DNA of 64,000 nt from Streptomyces sp. XM4193 (GTDB taxonomy: Bacteria; Actinomycetota; Actinomycetes; Streptomycetales; Streptomycetaceae). The stretch lies in NCBI RefSeq assembly GCF_023072595.1, contig NZ_JALLGK010000009.1:186001-250000 (forward strand). The letters run 5' to 3'. A program made the translations under genes and the position numbers. Below, in pieces: positions 27,384 through 35,185 of the stretch. Below the pieces are notes generated by a model. That model saw only the letters and a list, made by a program, of their open reading frames with translations, had not been told where the DNA came from and did no database searches. How positions within the stretch are numbered: the first letter of the stretch is position 1; the number at the start of each line of letters is the position of its first letter.

Positions 27384-28730
27384 ATGGCTCATTCGGACCG
27401 CACCCACCCCGTACCGGGCCCCGGCACGCCGCCCGCGCCCGGGAGGCGGCACGGCCGGACAGCGGCCCTGCTGACCGCGTTCCTGGTGCTCGTCGTGGTG
27501 ACCGTGCTGGTCGTGGTCCTGCCGGGCGAGCGGTCCGAGGACGACGGGGACGCCTGCCGCCCGCTGAAGGTCACCGGCTGGGAGCCGGAGTCCCGCCTCA
27601 CCGGCGAGTTCGCCCGCTACGGGGACAACAACGACAGCCTCGACGACTGGACCGGCGGCGACGGCAACCGCAGCGTCGCGCTGCCCGACGGCCGTACGCT
27701 CTGGCTGGCCGCCGACACCTTCCTCGACGCGGTGCAGGCCGGCCGCACCCGCCAGAACCCGCGCTGGGTGCGCAACTCGGCACTCGTCATGTCGCCCGAC
27801 GGCACCCTCGAACACACTGTGCTCGCCGACGGCCCGTCCGGCTTCTTCCCCGGCCTCGCGACGCCCGACGGGCGCGAGGTCTGGCGCTGGCCGGGCGGCG
27901 GAACGGTGGAGCCGAGGGAGCCGGGCTCCCGCGAGGAGGTGCTGCGGGTCGTGCTCTGGCAGCGCGAGAGCGCACAGGCGCCGTGGGCCTTCGGGATGCC
28001 GCGTGCCAGCGAGGTCGCCACGATCAGCCTGCCGGACCTGAAGCTGGAGTCCATCGAGTCGATCGACGTGCCGCTCTCCCAGAACCCGGCCGAACGCGTG
28101 CTGTACGGCACCACCGTGCTCACCGAGGGCCGTTGGACGTACGTCTTCGGTGCGGACGAGCGCACCGCGCTCGGTCAGGCCGCCGAGGCGCACGTCGCCA
28201 GGGTGCCGCGCGGTTCGCTGGCCGACCGCGAACGGTGGCGGTACTGGGACGGCGAGGCGTGGCAGCGCGAAGCCGCCCGCTCCGAGGCCCTGCTGGTCGG
28301 CGGTTCCGACAGCGGGCGGGGAGCCACCAACACCTTCTCCGTCGCCCGGCGGGGCGGCACCTGGCTGCTGTTCACCGCGGACGCGGGCGGTCCGGACGGC
28401 CGCGGTCTGACCCATGTCGCCTCGTACTGGGCCTGTTCGCCGCAGGGACCCTGGTACGGGCCGAGCGACGCGCTCACCCCGCCGCTGCCGAAGGGCGCCG
28501 AGGGCCGCCGGGCGCTGGCGTACAACCCGCAGGCGCACGGCGACCTCGACAGCGGCGGCGGGGACGGTGCGGAGGACCAGCTGGTGCTCGGCTACGACGT
28601 CAACGTCCCCGACCAGGTCTCGGCCGTGCACGAGGACGTGGAGCTCTACCGCCCGCGGTTCGTCACGCTGCGGCTCGGTGAACGCCGGTCGGCCCGCCGC
28701 GAGCCGCAGCGCCCGCGCTCAATCCGCTGA
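27384..28730 (+). CDS. Membrane-anchored extracytoplasmic propeller-like protein
   Basis: A 448-residue protein with one hydrophobic segment at about residues 26-47, so the bulk lies outside the membrane. The outer part has repeated strand patterns (ALPDGRTLWLAADTFLD, WVRNSALVMSPDG, GTTVLTEGRWTYVFGAD, WLLFTADAGG, ASYWACSPQGPWYGP) like the DUF4185/DUF5005 five-bladed propellers related to glycoside hydrolase families. That suggests polysaccharide binding or cleavage, but I cannot identify catalytic residues. Start ATG at 27384 is 311 bp from the divergent ABM gene. Its end overlaps the convergent nhaA by 12 nt. Confidence 0.65.
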   Translation: MAHSDRTHPVPGPGTPPAPGRRHGRTAALLTAFLVLVVVTVLVVVLPGERSEDDGDACRPLKVTGWEPESRLTGEFARYGDNNDSLDDWTGGDGNRSVALPDGRTLWLAADTFLDAVQAGRTRQNPRWVRNSALVMSPDGTLEHTVLADGPSGFFPGLATPDGREVWRWPGGGTVEPREPGSREEVLRVVLWQRESAQAPWAFGMPRASEVATISLPDLKLESIESIDVPLSQNPAERVLYGTTVLTEGRWTYVFGADERTALGQAAEAHVARVPRGSLADRERWRYWDGEAWQREAARSEALLVGGSDSGRGATNTFSVARRGGTWLLFTADAGGPDGRGLTHVASYWACSPQGPWYGPSDALTPPLPKGAEGRRALAYNPQAHGDLDSGGGDGAEDQLVLGYDVNVPDQVSAVHEDVELYRPRFVTLRLGERRSARREPQRPRSIR

Positions 28731-29963
28731 ACCGTGCCGGGCGAGCTTTGCGTACTTGGCGTTGCGGATCCGCAGCAGCACACATGCCGCCAGGGCCGCC
28801 GCGAACGAGGCCACCAGCACCGCGGCCTTCACATGCTCGGTGGTCTCCGGGCTTCCGGTGAAGGCGAGTTCGGTGACCAGCAGCGAGACAGTGAAGCCGA
28901 TACCGGCCAGCATGGACATCCCGGCCACGTCGGCCCAGGCCAGATCCGGGCTCAGCCTCGCGCGGGTGAAGCGCGCGGTGAGATACGTACCGCAGAAGAT
29001 GCCGACCACCTTGCCGGCGAACAGCCCGAGGGCCGTGCCGAGCGCCTCCGGCTGCCGGGCCGCGTCCGCCAGCGCCGAACCGGAGACCGAGACACCCGCC
29101 GCGAAGAGCGCGAACAGCGGAACCGCGAGGCCCGCCGAGTACGGGCGCACCACGTGCTCGATCCGCTCCGCCGGCGAACTCTCCTCCTCCGGACGGGTTT
29201 TGGCCCGCAGCAGCATGCCCATCGCGACTCCGGCGATGGTGGCGTGGACGCCGCTGTTGTACATCAGAGCCCAGATGGCGACGCCGAGCGGCACGTAGAA
29301 GTACCAGCCGCGCACGCCCAGGCGGTGGTGCAGCGTGTGGAAGAGCGCGAGCCCGGCGAAGGCGCCGGCCAGGGCCCAGACGTTGAGTGTCGAGGTGTAG
29401 AAGACGGCGATCACCATGATCGCGCCGAGGTCGTCCACGATCGCCAGGGTCAGCAGGAACGCGCGCAGCCCCGACGGCAGATGGGTGCCGACGACGGCCA
29501 GCACTCCGAGGGCGAAGGCGATGTCGGTCGCCATCGGGATCGCCCAGCCGTTGAGGTCGCCGCCGCCGCTTGCGTTCACCGCGAGGTAGAAGAGGGCGGG
29601 CACCGCCATACCGCACACGGCGGCCACGATCGGCAGGGCGGCGGCGCGCGGATCGCGCAACTCGCCGTCGACGAGCTCACGTTTGAGCTCGATGCCGGCC
29701 ACGAAGAAGAAGACGGTCAGCAGGCCGTCGGAGGCCCAGTGGCCGATCGAGAGGTCGAGGCCGAGGGCGGGGATGCCGAAGTGGAAGTCGCGCACGTCCT
29801 CGTAGAGGCCGCTGAGCGCCGTGTTGGCCAGGACGAGCGCGACCACGGCGGCGGCGAGGAGCACCACTCCGCCGACGGTCTCGGTGCGCAGGGCGTTCGC
29901 CAGGGATTTGCGTTCCGGGCGGGAGGGGGCGGACGGAGCGTCCGAAGGGGTGTTGCCGGCCAT
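28719..29963 (-). CDS. nhaA: NhaA-type Na+/H+ antiporter
   Basis: A 414-residue integral membrane antiporter exchanging Na+ for H+ for pH and salt balance. The family's hallmark stretches are present: FFFVAGIELKRELVDGEL, PMATDIAFALGVLA and IVDDLGAIMVIAVFY, whose DD pair is the ion-binding Asp couple. About twelve hydrophobic segments are visible. The protein starts at ATG 29963 after a leader with GGAGG about 8 nt upstream. Its 3' end overlaps the convergent upstream gene by 12 nt. Length is typical. Confidence 0.94.
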   Translation of the reverse strand: MAGNTPSDAPSAPSRPERKSLANALRTETVGGVVLLAAAVVALVLANTALSGLYEDVRDFHFGIPALGLDLSIGHWASDGLLTVFFFVAGIELKRELVDGELRDPRAAALPIVAAVCGMAVPALFYLAVNASGGGDLNGWAIPMATDIAFALGVLAVVGTHLPSGLRAFLLTLAIVDDLGAIMVIAVFYTSTLNVWALAGAFAGLALFHTLHHRLGVRGWYFYVPLGVAIWALMYNSGVHATIAGVAMGMLLRAKTRPEEESSPAERIEHVVRPYSAGLAVPLFALFAAGVSVSGSALADAARQPEALGTALGLFAGKVVGIFCGTYLTARFTRARLSPDLAWADVAGMSMLAGIGFTVSLLVTELAFTGSPETTEHVKAAVLVASFAAALAACVLLRIRNAKYAKLARHGSAD

Positions 29964-30263
29964 GGTGGCGGGGCCTCCTGGAAGTGGGCAGGTCGACGAC
30001 AGTCAAGCGCGCTGAGTGCGCACTGCCGACCAGACTTCCCGGCACACCAACCCGGCCGCTGCCGAGCACCGGGCCACCGTACCCATGAACCTCGCGCTCT
30101 GTCGTGTCCCCCCTCGGCGCTTTCGCCACATCCGTGTCTCCCGCACCGTCGGCCGCGCCCTGCGGGACCCCGGACGGGGGAGAGCGGCCCCTCCGCAGGA
30201 GGGGGCGGTACCGGGCGCGACCACCTACGCTGTCGGGGTACCGCTCCGGGGGGAATGAGAATC

Positions 30264-31373
30264 GTGAAACGTGTCGTCGTGCCCAGCACGTATCTGGGCG
30301 ACTATCCGCGGTTGCTCGCCGAGGTGTCCACGACCGGCCGGCTGCCGCGCAGAGCCGAGCTGGAGGCGCTGCGGGAGACCGGCGAGCGGGCGGCCGAGTC
30401 GGGCTACGGGCTGCGCCAGCTCAACAGCCTCTACCTCTCCGAGACCCGCAAGCTCTGGGGCACCCTGCCCGGCATCGCGAAGGCGGCGGGCGCGGGCGAG
30501 CGCGGACGTACCGGCGGTGCGCTGTTCGCCGCGGTGGAGGCGGCCATCACCGCGCTCGGCGAGGGCCACGAGCGTGCCCAGCGCATGGCGGTGCGCCAGG
30601 AGGAGGCCGAGCGGCGGGAGTTCGTCGACGATCTGCTCTACGGGCGCAGCGATCTGGGCCGGCTCGCCGCGCAGGCCCAGCGGTACGGGCTGCGGCTGGC
30701 GTACGCCCATGTGGTGGCGGTGGTCAGCGGCGCGGAGAAGCTGGACGACGCACACCCCACCGTGCGCCGGATCGAGCGTGAGCTGCTCGGCCGCTTCGGC
30801 GAGCACCGGGACGTGCTGCTGGCGACCAAGGAGGGGCGGCTGGTGTGCATCGCCGCCAGCCGGGAGAAGCCGGTGCTGGACGCCTTCGCCCAGCTCGCCG
30901 AGGACCCCGGACCCGGGTACGCGGGAGCCGGGCGGGTGGCGATCGGCCGCGAGCACCGCGGTGCGGGCGGAGTGGTGCGCTCCTACGAGGAGGCACGCAC
31001 CGCACTGGACATCGCGGACCGGCTCGAACTGGCGCCGGTACGGGTCTCCGCGGACGAACTCATGGTCTTTCCGGTGCTGTTGCGCGACCGGCACGCGGTG
31101 GCCGATCTGGTGCGCACCGTGCTGGAGCCGCTGACCGGGGCCAGGGGAGGCGCCGAGCCGCTGGTGCGTACACTCGCCGAGTGTTCGGCGGCCGGCTATG
31201 TGAACGCCGAGGCGGCCAGGCGGCTGGGCATCAGTGTGCGCACGCTCTCCTACCGGCTGGCGCGCATCCGCTCGTTGACGGGATACGACGCGAGCGACGC
31301 GATCCAGCGCTACACGCTGGAGACCGCGGTCATGGGTGCGCGACTGCTCGGCTGGCCCCAACGGGAACTGTAG
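30264..31373 (+). CDS. PucR-family transcriptional regulator
   Basis: A 369-residue cytoplasmic activator-like regulator: N-terminal variable sensing region (1-110), a GGDEF-like middle region (about 140-270), and the C-terminal PucR HTH with AECSAAGYVNAEAARRLGISVRTLSYRLARIRSLTGYD (about 310-350). Two starts are possible. GTG at 30264 has GGGGGG at about 10-nt spacing; ATG at 30255 has it nearly adjacent, so GTG is preferred. Target and ligand are unknown. Downstream is the OB-fold/flotillin/ATPase locus, 126 bp away, so the regulator may or may not control it. Confidence 0.82.
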   Translation: MKRVVVPSTYLGDYPRLLAEVSTTGRLPRRAELEALRETGERAAESGYGLRQLNSLYLSETRKLWGTLPGIAKAAGAGERGRTGGALFAAVEAAITALGEGHERAQRMAVRQEEAERREFVDDLLYGRSDLGRLAAQAQRYGLRLAYAHVVAVVSGAEKLDDAHPTVRRIERELLGRFGEHRDVLLATKEGRLVCIAASREKPVLDAFAQLAEDPGPGYAGAGRVAIGREHRGAGGVVRSYEEARTALDIADRLELAPVRVSADELMVFPVLLRDRHAVADLVRTVLEPLTGARGGAEPLVRTLAECSAAGYVNAEAARRLGISVRTLSYRLARIRSLTGYDASDAIQRYTLETAVMGARLLGWPQREL

Positions 31374-31401
31374 TCGCCGAGTTCGCGTCAGTAGGGACAT
31401 A

Positions 31402-31428
31402 AGAACCGCCTAAACGTTTCCTGGTTCT
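31402..31428. promoter_or_regulatory. Composite dyad upstream of the OB-fold/flotillin locus
   Basis: AGAACC (31402-31407) and GGTTCT (31423-31428) flank the palindrome AAACGTTT (31412-31419); the centres coincide within half a base pair. It lies 71 nt upstream of the TTG start of the membrane gene and 28 nt after the PucR stop. It is AT-rich for this genome and is a good operator candidate for the locus; a weak terminator is the alternative. Confidence 0.5.
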
Positions 31429-31498
31429 GGCAATGTGCGGTGCTCGCGCTCGGTGTCACGATGACGGCACACCGCAACCGGGTGAAAGGAGAGGGAAG

Positions 31499-32146
31499 TT
31501 GAGTGAGTTCTTCGCCGCGGCGTTGGCGTTTCCCGCCGTGCTCTTCTCCTTCGCCCTGGTCGTGGTGGTCGTCTACTGGCTCGTCGTGCTGGTGGGCGCT
31601 GCGGAGGTGGACGCCCTCGACGGGGGTGAGGGCGTCTCCTCCGACGGATCGAGTACCGGCTTCGCGGGTGCGTTCGCCGCGCTCAGGCTGCATGGCGTAC
31701 CGGTCACGGTCGTACTGTCACTGCTGATCGCGATTGCCTGGTTCGTGTCCCTGGCCGGTGCCGCGCTCTTTGACAGCCTCCTGCTGCGGGTGCTGGTGCT
31801 GCCGGTGGCGCTCTTCGCCTCCTGGTCCTCGACTTGGGCGCTGATCCGTCCGCTGCGGCATCTCTCGCACGGTGAAGTCGGCGTCTCGCGCAGCGACTTC
31901 GTCGGCCGGGTCTGCATCGTGCGGACCTCCTGGGTGGACAGCCGGTTCGGCCAGGCGGAGGTGGCCGGCGACGACGGTTCGACGGCGATCATCCAGGTCA
32001 GACACGAGGGCGGCGTCGGCATCGACGCCGCCGACGGGCTCGTCGCCGGCAGCACCGCGCTGATCTTCGACTACGACGACGAGGGCGAGTTCTTCCGTGT
32101 CGCGCCTTTCGACGCGGCACTCGATCCGAACCGGCCACCGGGCTGA
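31499..32146 (+). CDS. YqiJ/NfeD-like membrane protein with C-terminal OB fold
   Basis: A 215-residue inner-membrane protein: one long hydrophobic segment at 8-32, two more at about 68-110, then a soluble OB-fold-like domain (about 135-215) with GRVCIVRTSWVDSRFGQAEV and ALIFDYDDEGEFFRVAPF. This layout matches YqiJ/NfeD proteins, which accompany flotillins and are thought to stabilise or regulate them. The start TTG at 31499 is chosen because AGGAGAGGG precedes it at good spacing. First gene of a rightward set with the flotillin and giant ATPase, though 714 bp separate it from the flotillin. Confidence 0.72.
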   Translation: MSEFFAAALAFPAVLFSFALVVVVVYWLVVLVGAAEVDALDGGEGVSSDGSSTGFAGAFAALRLHGVPVTVVLSLLIAIAWFVSLAGAALFDSLLLRVLVLPVALFASWSSTWALIRPLRHLSHGEVGVSRSDFVGRVCIVRTSWVDSRFGQAEVAGDDGSTAIIQVRHEGGVGIDAADGLVAGSTALIFDYDDEGEFFRVAPFDAALDPNRPPG

Positions 32147-32860
32147 TCCCGGTCGCCGACCAGTCCAGGCCACATCTCGGGGGGAAATGATGACGGTGGT
32201 GATCCACCCGTACACCGCGGCGGCGAGTCCGTCGCCGCGCTCGACGGCCGACGCGGCACGCGTCTTAGCCGGCGCGGCCGGCAGGGCCCGTCCGCGCGGT
32301 CGCCGCGAGCGTCCGCCGAGCCGTCGGCGACCAACGGGGCGCTGACCGCGCGGCATCGGGCCGGACTCCGGCCGCGAAGCCGCGAGCGGGACCGCCGGCC
32401 TCGACACAGCGGCGTCGCGACACCGCGACACCACGGCGTCGGGGTGCACCCGCAACGTCACACACGCACCCGGCTCCGGCCGGTTGCCTGCGCGGCCGAC
32501 CGGACGCGTACCCGTACCTCCGGAGCCGGCCGTGCCGTCCCACCCCACCGGTGACGCCCCACCCCACCGGTGAGCCGCAGCACCCGCAGCGTCCGGACGC
32601 CGGCAACCGGAGCGCCCCGGCCCGGAGGCCGGCGCCGGCAACCGACCGGCAGCGCACCCGGCGGCTCCGACCGGAGCCGCGGGCGACCCGCAGGCAAGAA
32701 CAAGCAACAACAAGCAACAGCAACCCGGAAACAGCAACCCGGAAACGACAACCCGGACCACAGCAACACCGCGTCCCCGTACGGCGGTTGCGCACCGGGA
32801 CCGTCGCGCAGCCGACGGCCCGCACCGCAACCGCACGCCCCAGATTCAAGGGATATCTCC
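32147..32860. other. Long gap before the flotillin gene, with CAA-rich 3' part
   Basis: This 714-bp stretch holds no recognised gene. A frame from ATG 32187 (after GGGGGG) to 32345 could encode 52 residues (MMTVVIHPYTAAASP..., then Arg/Pro-rich), but the composition of its second half argues against it. From about 32695 to 32790 the sequence becomes A/C-rich with many CAA and CAGCAA words, likely an unstructured leader of the flotillin mRNA. Promoters are probably here too, but none is clear. Confidence 0.45.
32718..32745 (+). repeat. Tandem 14-bp repeat in the CAA-rich leader
   Basis: CAGCAACCCGGAAA occurs twice back to back (32718-32731, 32732-32745), with further CAACCCGGA-like echoes to 32760, about 115 nt ahead of the flotillin start. 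Confidence 0.75.
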
Positions 32861-34897
32861 ATGGATGCCATCTCGACAGGTCTCGGCGTACTGATCGCCG
32901 TCGGCCTGCTCATCGCACTCGCGCTGCTGCTGATCGTCAGCAGACTCTTCCGCAAGGTTCCGCAGGGCAAGGCCCTGATCGTCTCCAAGATGCGCAAGGT
33001 CGAGGTCACCTTCACCGGCATGGTGGTGCTGCCGGTGCTGCACAAGGCCGAGGTCATGGACATCTCGGTGAAGACCATCGACATCGAGCGGACCGGCCAC
33101 GACGGCCTCATCTGCAAGGACAACATCCGCGCGGACATCCGCATCAGCTTCTTCGTCCGGGTCAACAAGACCCGCGAGGACGTCGTGAAGGTCGCCCAGG
33201 CGATCGGCACCGAGCGCGCCAGTGACCGCGACACCCTCCAGGAGCTCTTCAACGCGAAGTTCTCCGAGGCGCTGAAGACCGTCGGCAAGCAGCTGGACTT
33301 CACCGAGCTCTACACCCACCGCGAGGAGTTCCGGAACCAGATCATCGCCGTCATCGGCACCGACCTGAACGGCTACAGCCTCGAGGACGCGGCGATCGAC
33401 TACCTGGAGCAGACGCCGCTGCGCAGCCTGGACAAGGACAACATCCTCGACGCACAGGGCATCCGGAAGATCACCGAACTCACCGCGATCGAGCACATCC
33501 AGACCAACGAGTTCCAGCGCAACGAGGAGAAGGAGATCACCCGGCAGAACGTCGACGCCCGGGAGGCCGTCCTGGAGCTGGAGCGCCGTCAGGCCGACGC
33601 GGAGATCAAGCAGAAGCGCGAGGTCGACACCGTACGGGCCCGCGAGGAGGCCGAGACCGCACGCGTCCAGGCCGAGGAGCGGCTGCGCTCGCACGCCGCG
33701 CACATCAAGACCGAGGAGCAGCTCGGCATCCAGAACGAGAACCGCGAGCGCGAGGTCGCCGTCGCCAAGCTCAACCGCGAGCGGGTGGAGGCGATCGAGC
33801 GGGAGCGGATCGAGAAGGACCGGCTGCTGGAGGTCATCGCCCGGGACCGGGAGACCGAACTGCGCCGCATCGCCGCCGACAAGGAGGTCGAGGCGGAGAA
33901 GCGGGACATCGCCGACGTGGTGCGCGAGCGCATCGCGGTCGAGAAGACCGTCGCGCAGCAGGAGGAGGAGATCAAGAAGCTGCGCACCGTCGAGGAGGCC
34001 GAGCGCGAGCGGCAGGCGCTGATCATCGCCGCCGAGGCGCAGGCCCAGGAGCGGCTGGTCAAGGACATCAAGGCCGCCGAGGCCGCCGAGCAGGCCGCCG
34101 AGCACCGGGCCGCCGAGGAGCTGACACTCGCCGAGGCGCGGCGCAAGACCGCCGATCTGGACGCCCAGTCCGCGATCCGTGCGGCCGAGGGCAAGCGGGC
34201 CCAGGAGGCCGCCGCCGGCCTCGCCGAGGCCGAGGTCCAGGAGCGGATGGCGGACGCCATCGGCAGGACCCGCGCCGTGGAGGCGACCGCCGCCAAGGAG
34301 ATGGGTCTGGCCGAGGCCGACGCCATGCGCGAGAAGCTGAAGGCCGAGGCCGAGGGCCTGACCGAGAAGGCCGAGGCGATGGCCGCGCTGGACAGCGCCA
34401 GCCGGGAGCACGAGGAGTACCGGCTGCGCCTGGAGGCGGAGAAGGACGTGCGGCTGGCCGGGATCGACGTGCACCGGCAGATCGCCGAGGCCCAGGCGAC
34501 GCTGGTCGGCGCGGGGCTGGAGAAGGCCAACATCGACATCGTCGGTGGCGACTCGGTCTTCTTCGACCGTCTGGTCAACTCCATCTCGGCCGGCAAGGGC
34601 GTGGACGCCTTCGTCGCCAACTCCGACTCGGTGCAGAACATGGCCGGGCCGTGGCTGGACAAGGACTCCACCTTCACCAGCGACCTCAGCACGATGGTCG
34701 CGGGCCTCGGCGCCTCGGGGATGCGCGATCTGACCCTCTCCGGGCTGCTCGGCCGGCTCATCGCCGCCGAGGGCCCCAACACCGCACAGCTCACCTCGCT
34801 GCTGGACGCGGTGCGCGGCACCCCCGCGGCCGAGCTGCCGGTGGCCGCGCTGACCGCCGCGGCAGCGAACGGAGTGCCGGCCCAGAACCGGGGCTGA
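32861..34897 (+). CDS. YqiK-type flotillin (SPFH/band 7)
   Basis: A 678-residue membrane scaffold protein. A single N-terminal membrane segment (about 8-27) is followed by RLFRKVPQGKALIVSKMRKVEVTFTG, the SPFH domain (about 30-235), and an unusually long Ala/Glu-rich coiled coil (about 235-570) with an EA-repeat character, ending in a globular tail with VGGDSVFFDRLVNSISAGK. Flotillins oligomerise into cages on the cytoplasmic membrane face and organise membrane microdomains; this is the YqiK branch. Start ATG at 32861 puts the membrane segment at the N-terminus; the open frame further upstream is compositional. The giant ATPase gene follows after 288 bp. Confidence 0.88.
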   Translation: MDAISTGLGVLIAVGLLIALALLLIVSRLFRKVPQGKALIVSKMRKVEVTFTGMVVLPVLHKAEVMDISVKTIDIERTGHDGLICKDNIRADIRISFFVRVNKTREDVVKVAQAIGTERASDRDTLQELFNAKFSEALKTVGKQLDFTELYTHREEFRNQIIAVIGTDLNGYSLEDAAIDYLEQTPLRSLDKDNILDAQGIRKITELTAIEHIQTNEFQRNEEKEITRQNVDAREAVLELERRQADAEIKQKREVDTVRAREEAETARVQAEERLRSHAAHIKTEEQLGIQNENREREVAVAKLNRERVEAIERERIEKDRLLEVIARDRETELRRIAADKEVEAEKRDIADVVRERIAVEKTVAQQEEEIKKLRTVEEAERERQALIIAAEAQAQERLVKDIKAAEAAEQAAEHRAAEELTLAEARRKTADLDAQSAIRAAEGKRAQEAAAGLAEAEVQERMADAIGRTRAVEATAAKEMGLAEADAMREKLKAEAEGLTEKAEAMAALDSASREHEEYRLRLEAEKDVRLAGIDVHRQIAEAQATLVGAGLEKANIDIVGGDSVFFDRLVNSISAGKGVDAFVANSDSVQNMAGPWLDKDSTFTSDLSTMVAGLGASGMRDLTLSGLLGRLIAAEGPNTAQLTSLLDAVRGTPAAELPVAALTAAAANGVPAQNRG

Positions 34898-35040
34898 CCC
34901 TCCGGCCCCGGTCACGGGAGCGGGGACACACCGCGGACGGGGGTCCGCCGTGCGCGAGAGCGACGGCGGACCCCGCCGCGGGCGGGCCCCGTACGCCCCG
35001 CCCGACCCCGGCCGGTACGGGACGCCCCCGGACCTCGGGC

Positions 35041-35135
35041 GTCGGACCTCGGCGTCGGAAGTCGTCGGTGTCGTCGTCGGCGTCGGAAGTAGTCGGCGCC
35101 GGAAGTAGTCGGTGTCGGCGTCGGAAGTCGGCGTT
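35041..35135. repeat. Imperfect GTCGGAAGT-type repeats between flotillin and ATPase
   Basis: GTCGGAAGT or close variants recur four times in 35041-35135, embedded in GTCGTCGG runs. They occupy the middle of the 288-bp gap 34898-35185. The region could be slippage-prone or a binding array; no hairpin terminator is evident in the gap. Confidence 0.6.
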
Positions 35136-35185
35136 CTCGCGCCTTCGTGCGCAACGTGTAAGCAGAGACGAGGAGTTGGGAAGAC

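Noticed and set aside
32187-32345. Possible 52-residue protein before the flotillin
   Set aside because: Has a start and ribosome site but the second half is Arg/Pro-rich and no family is recognised; described only as part of the gap.
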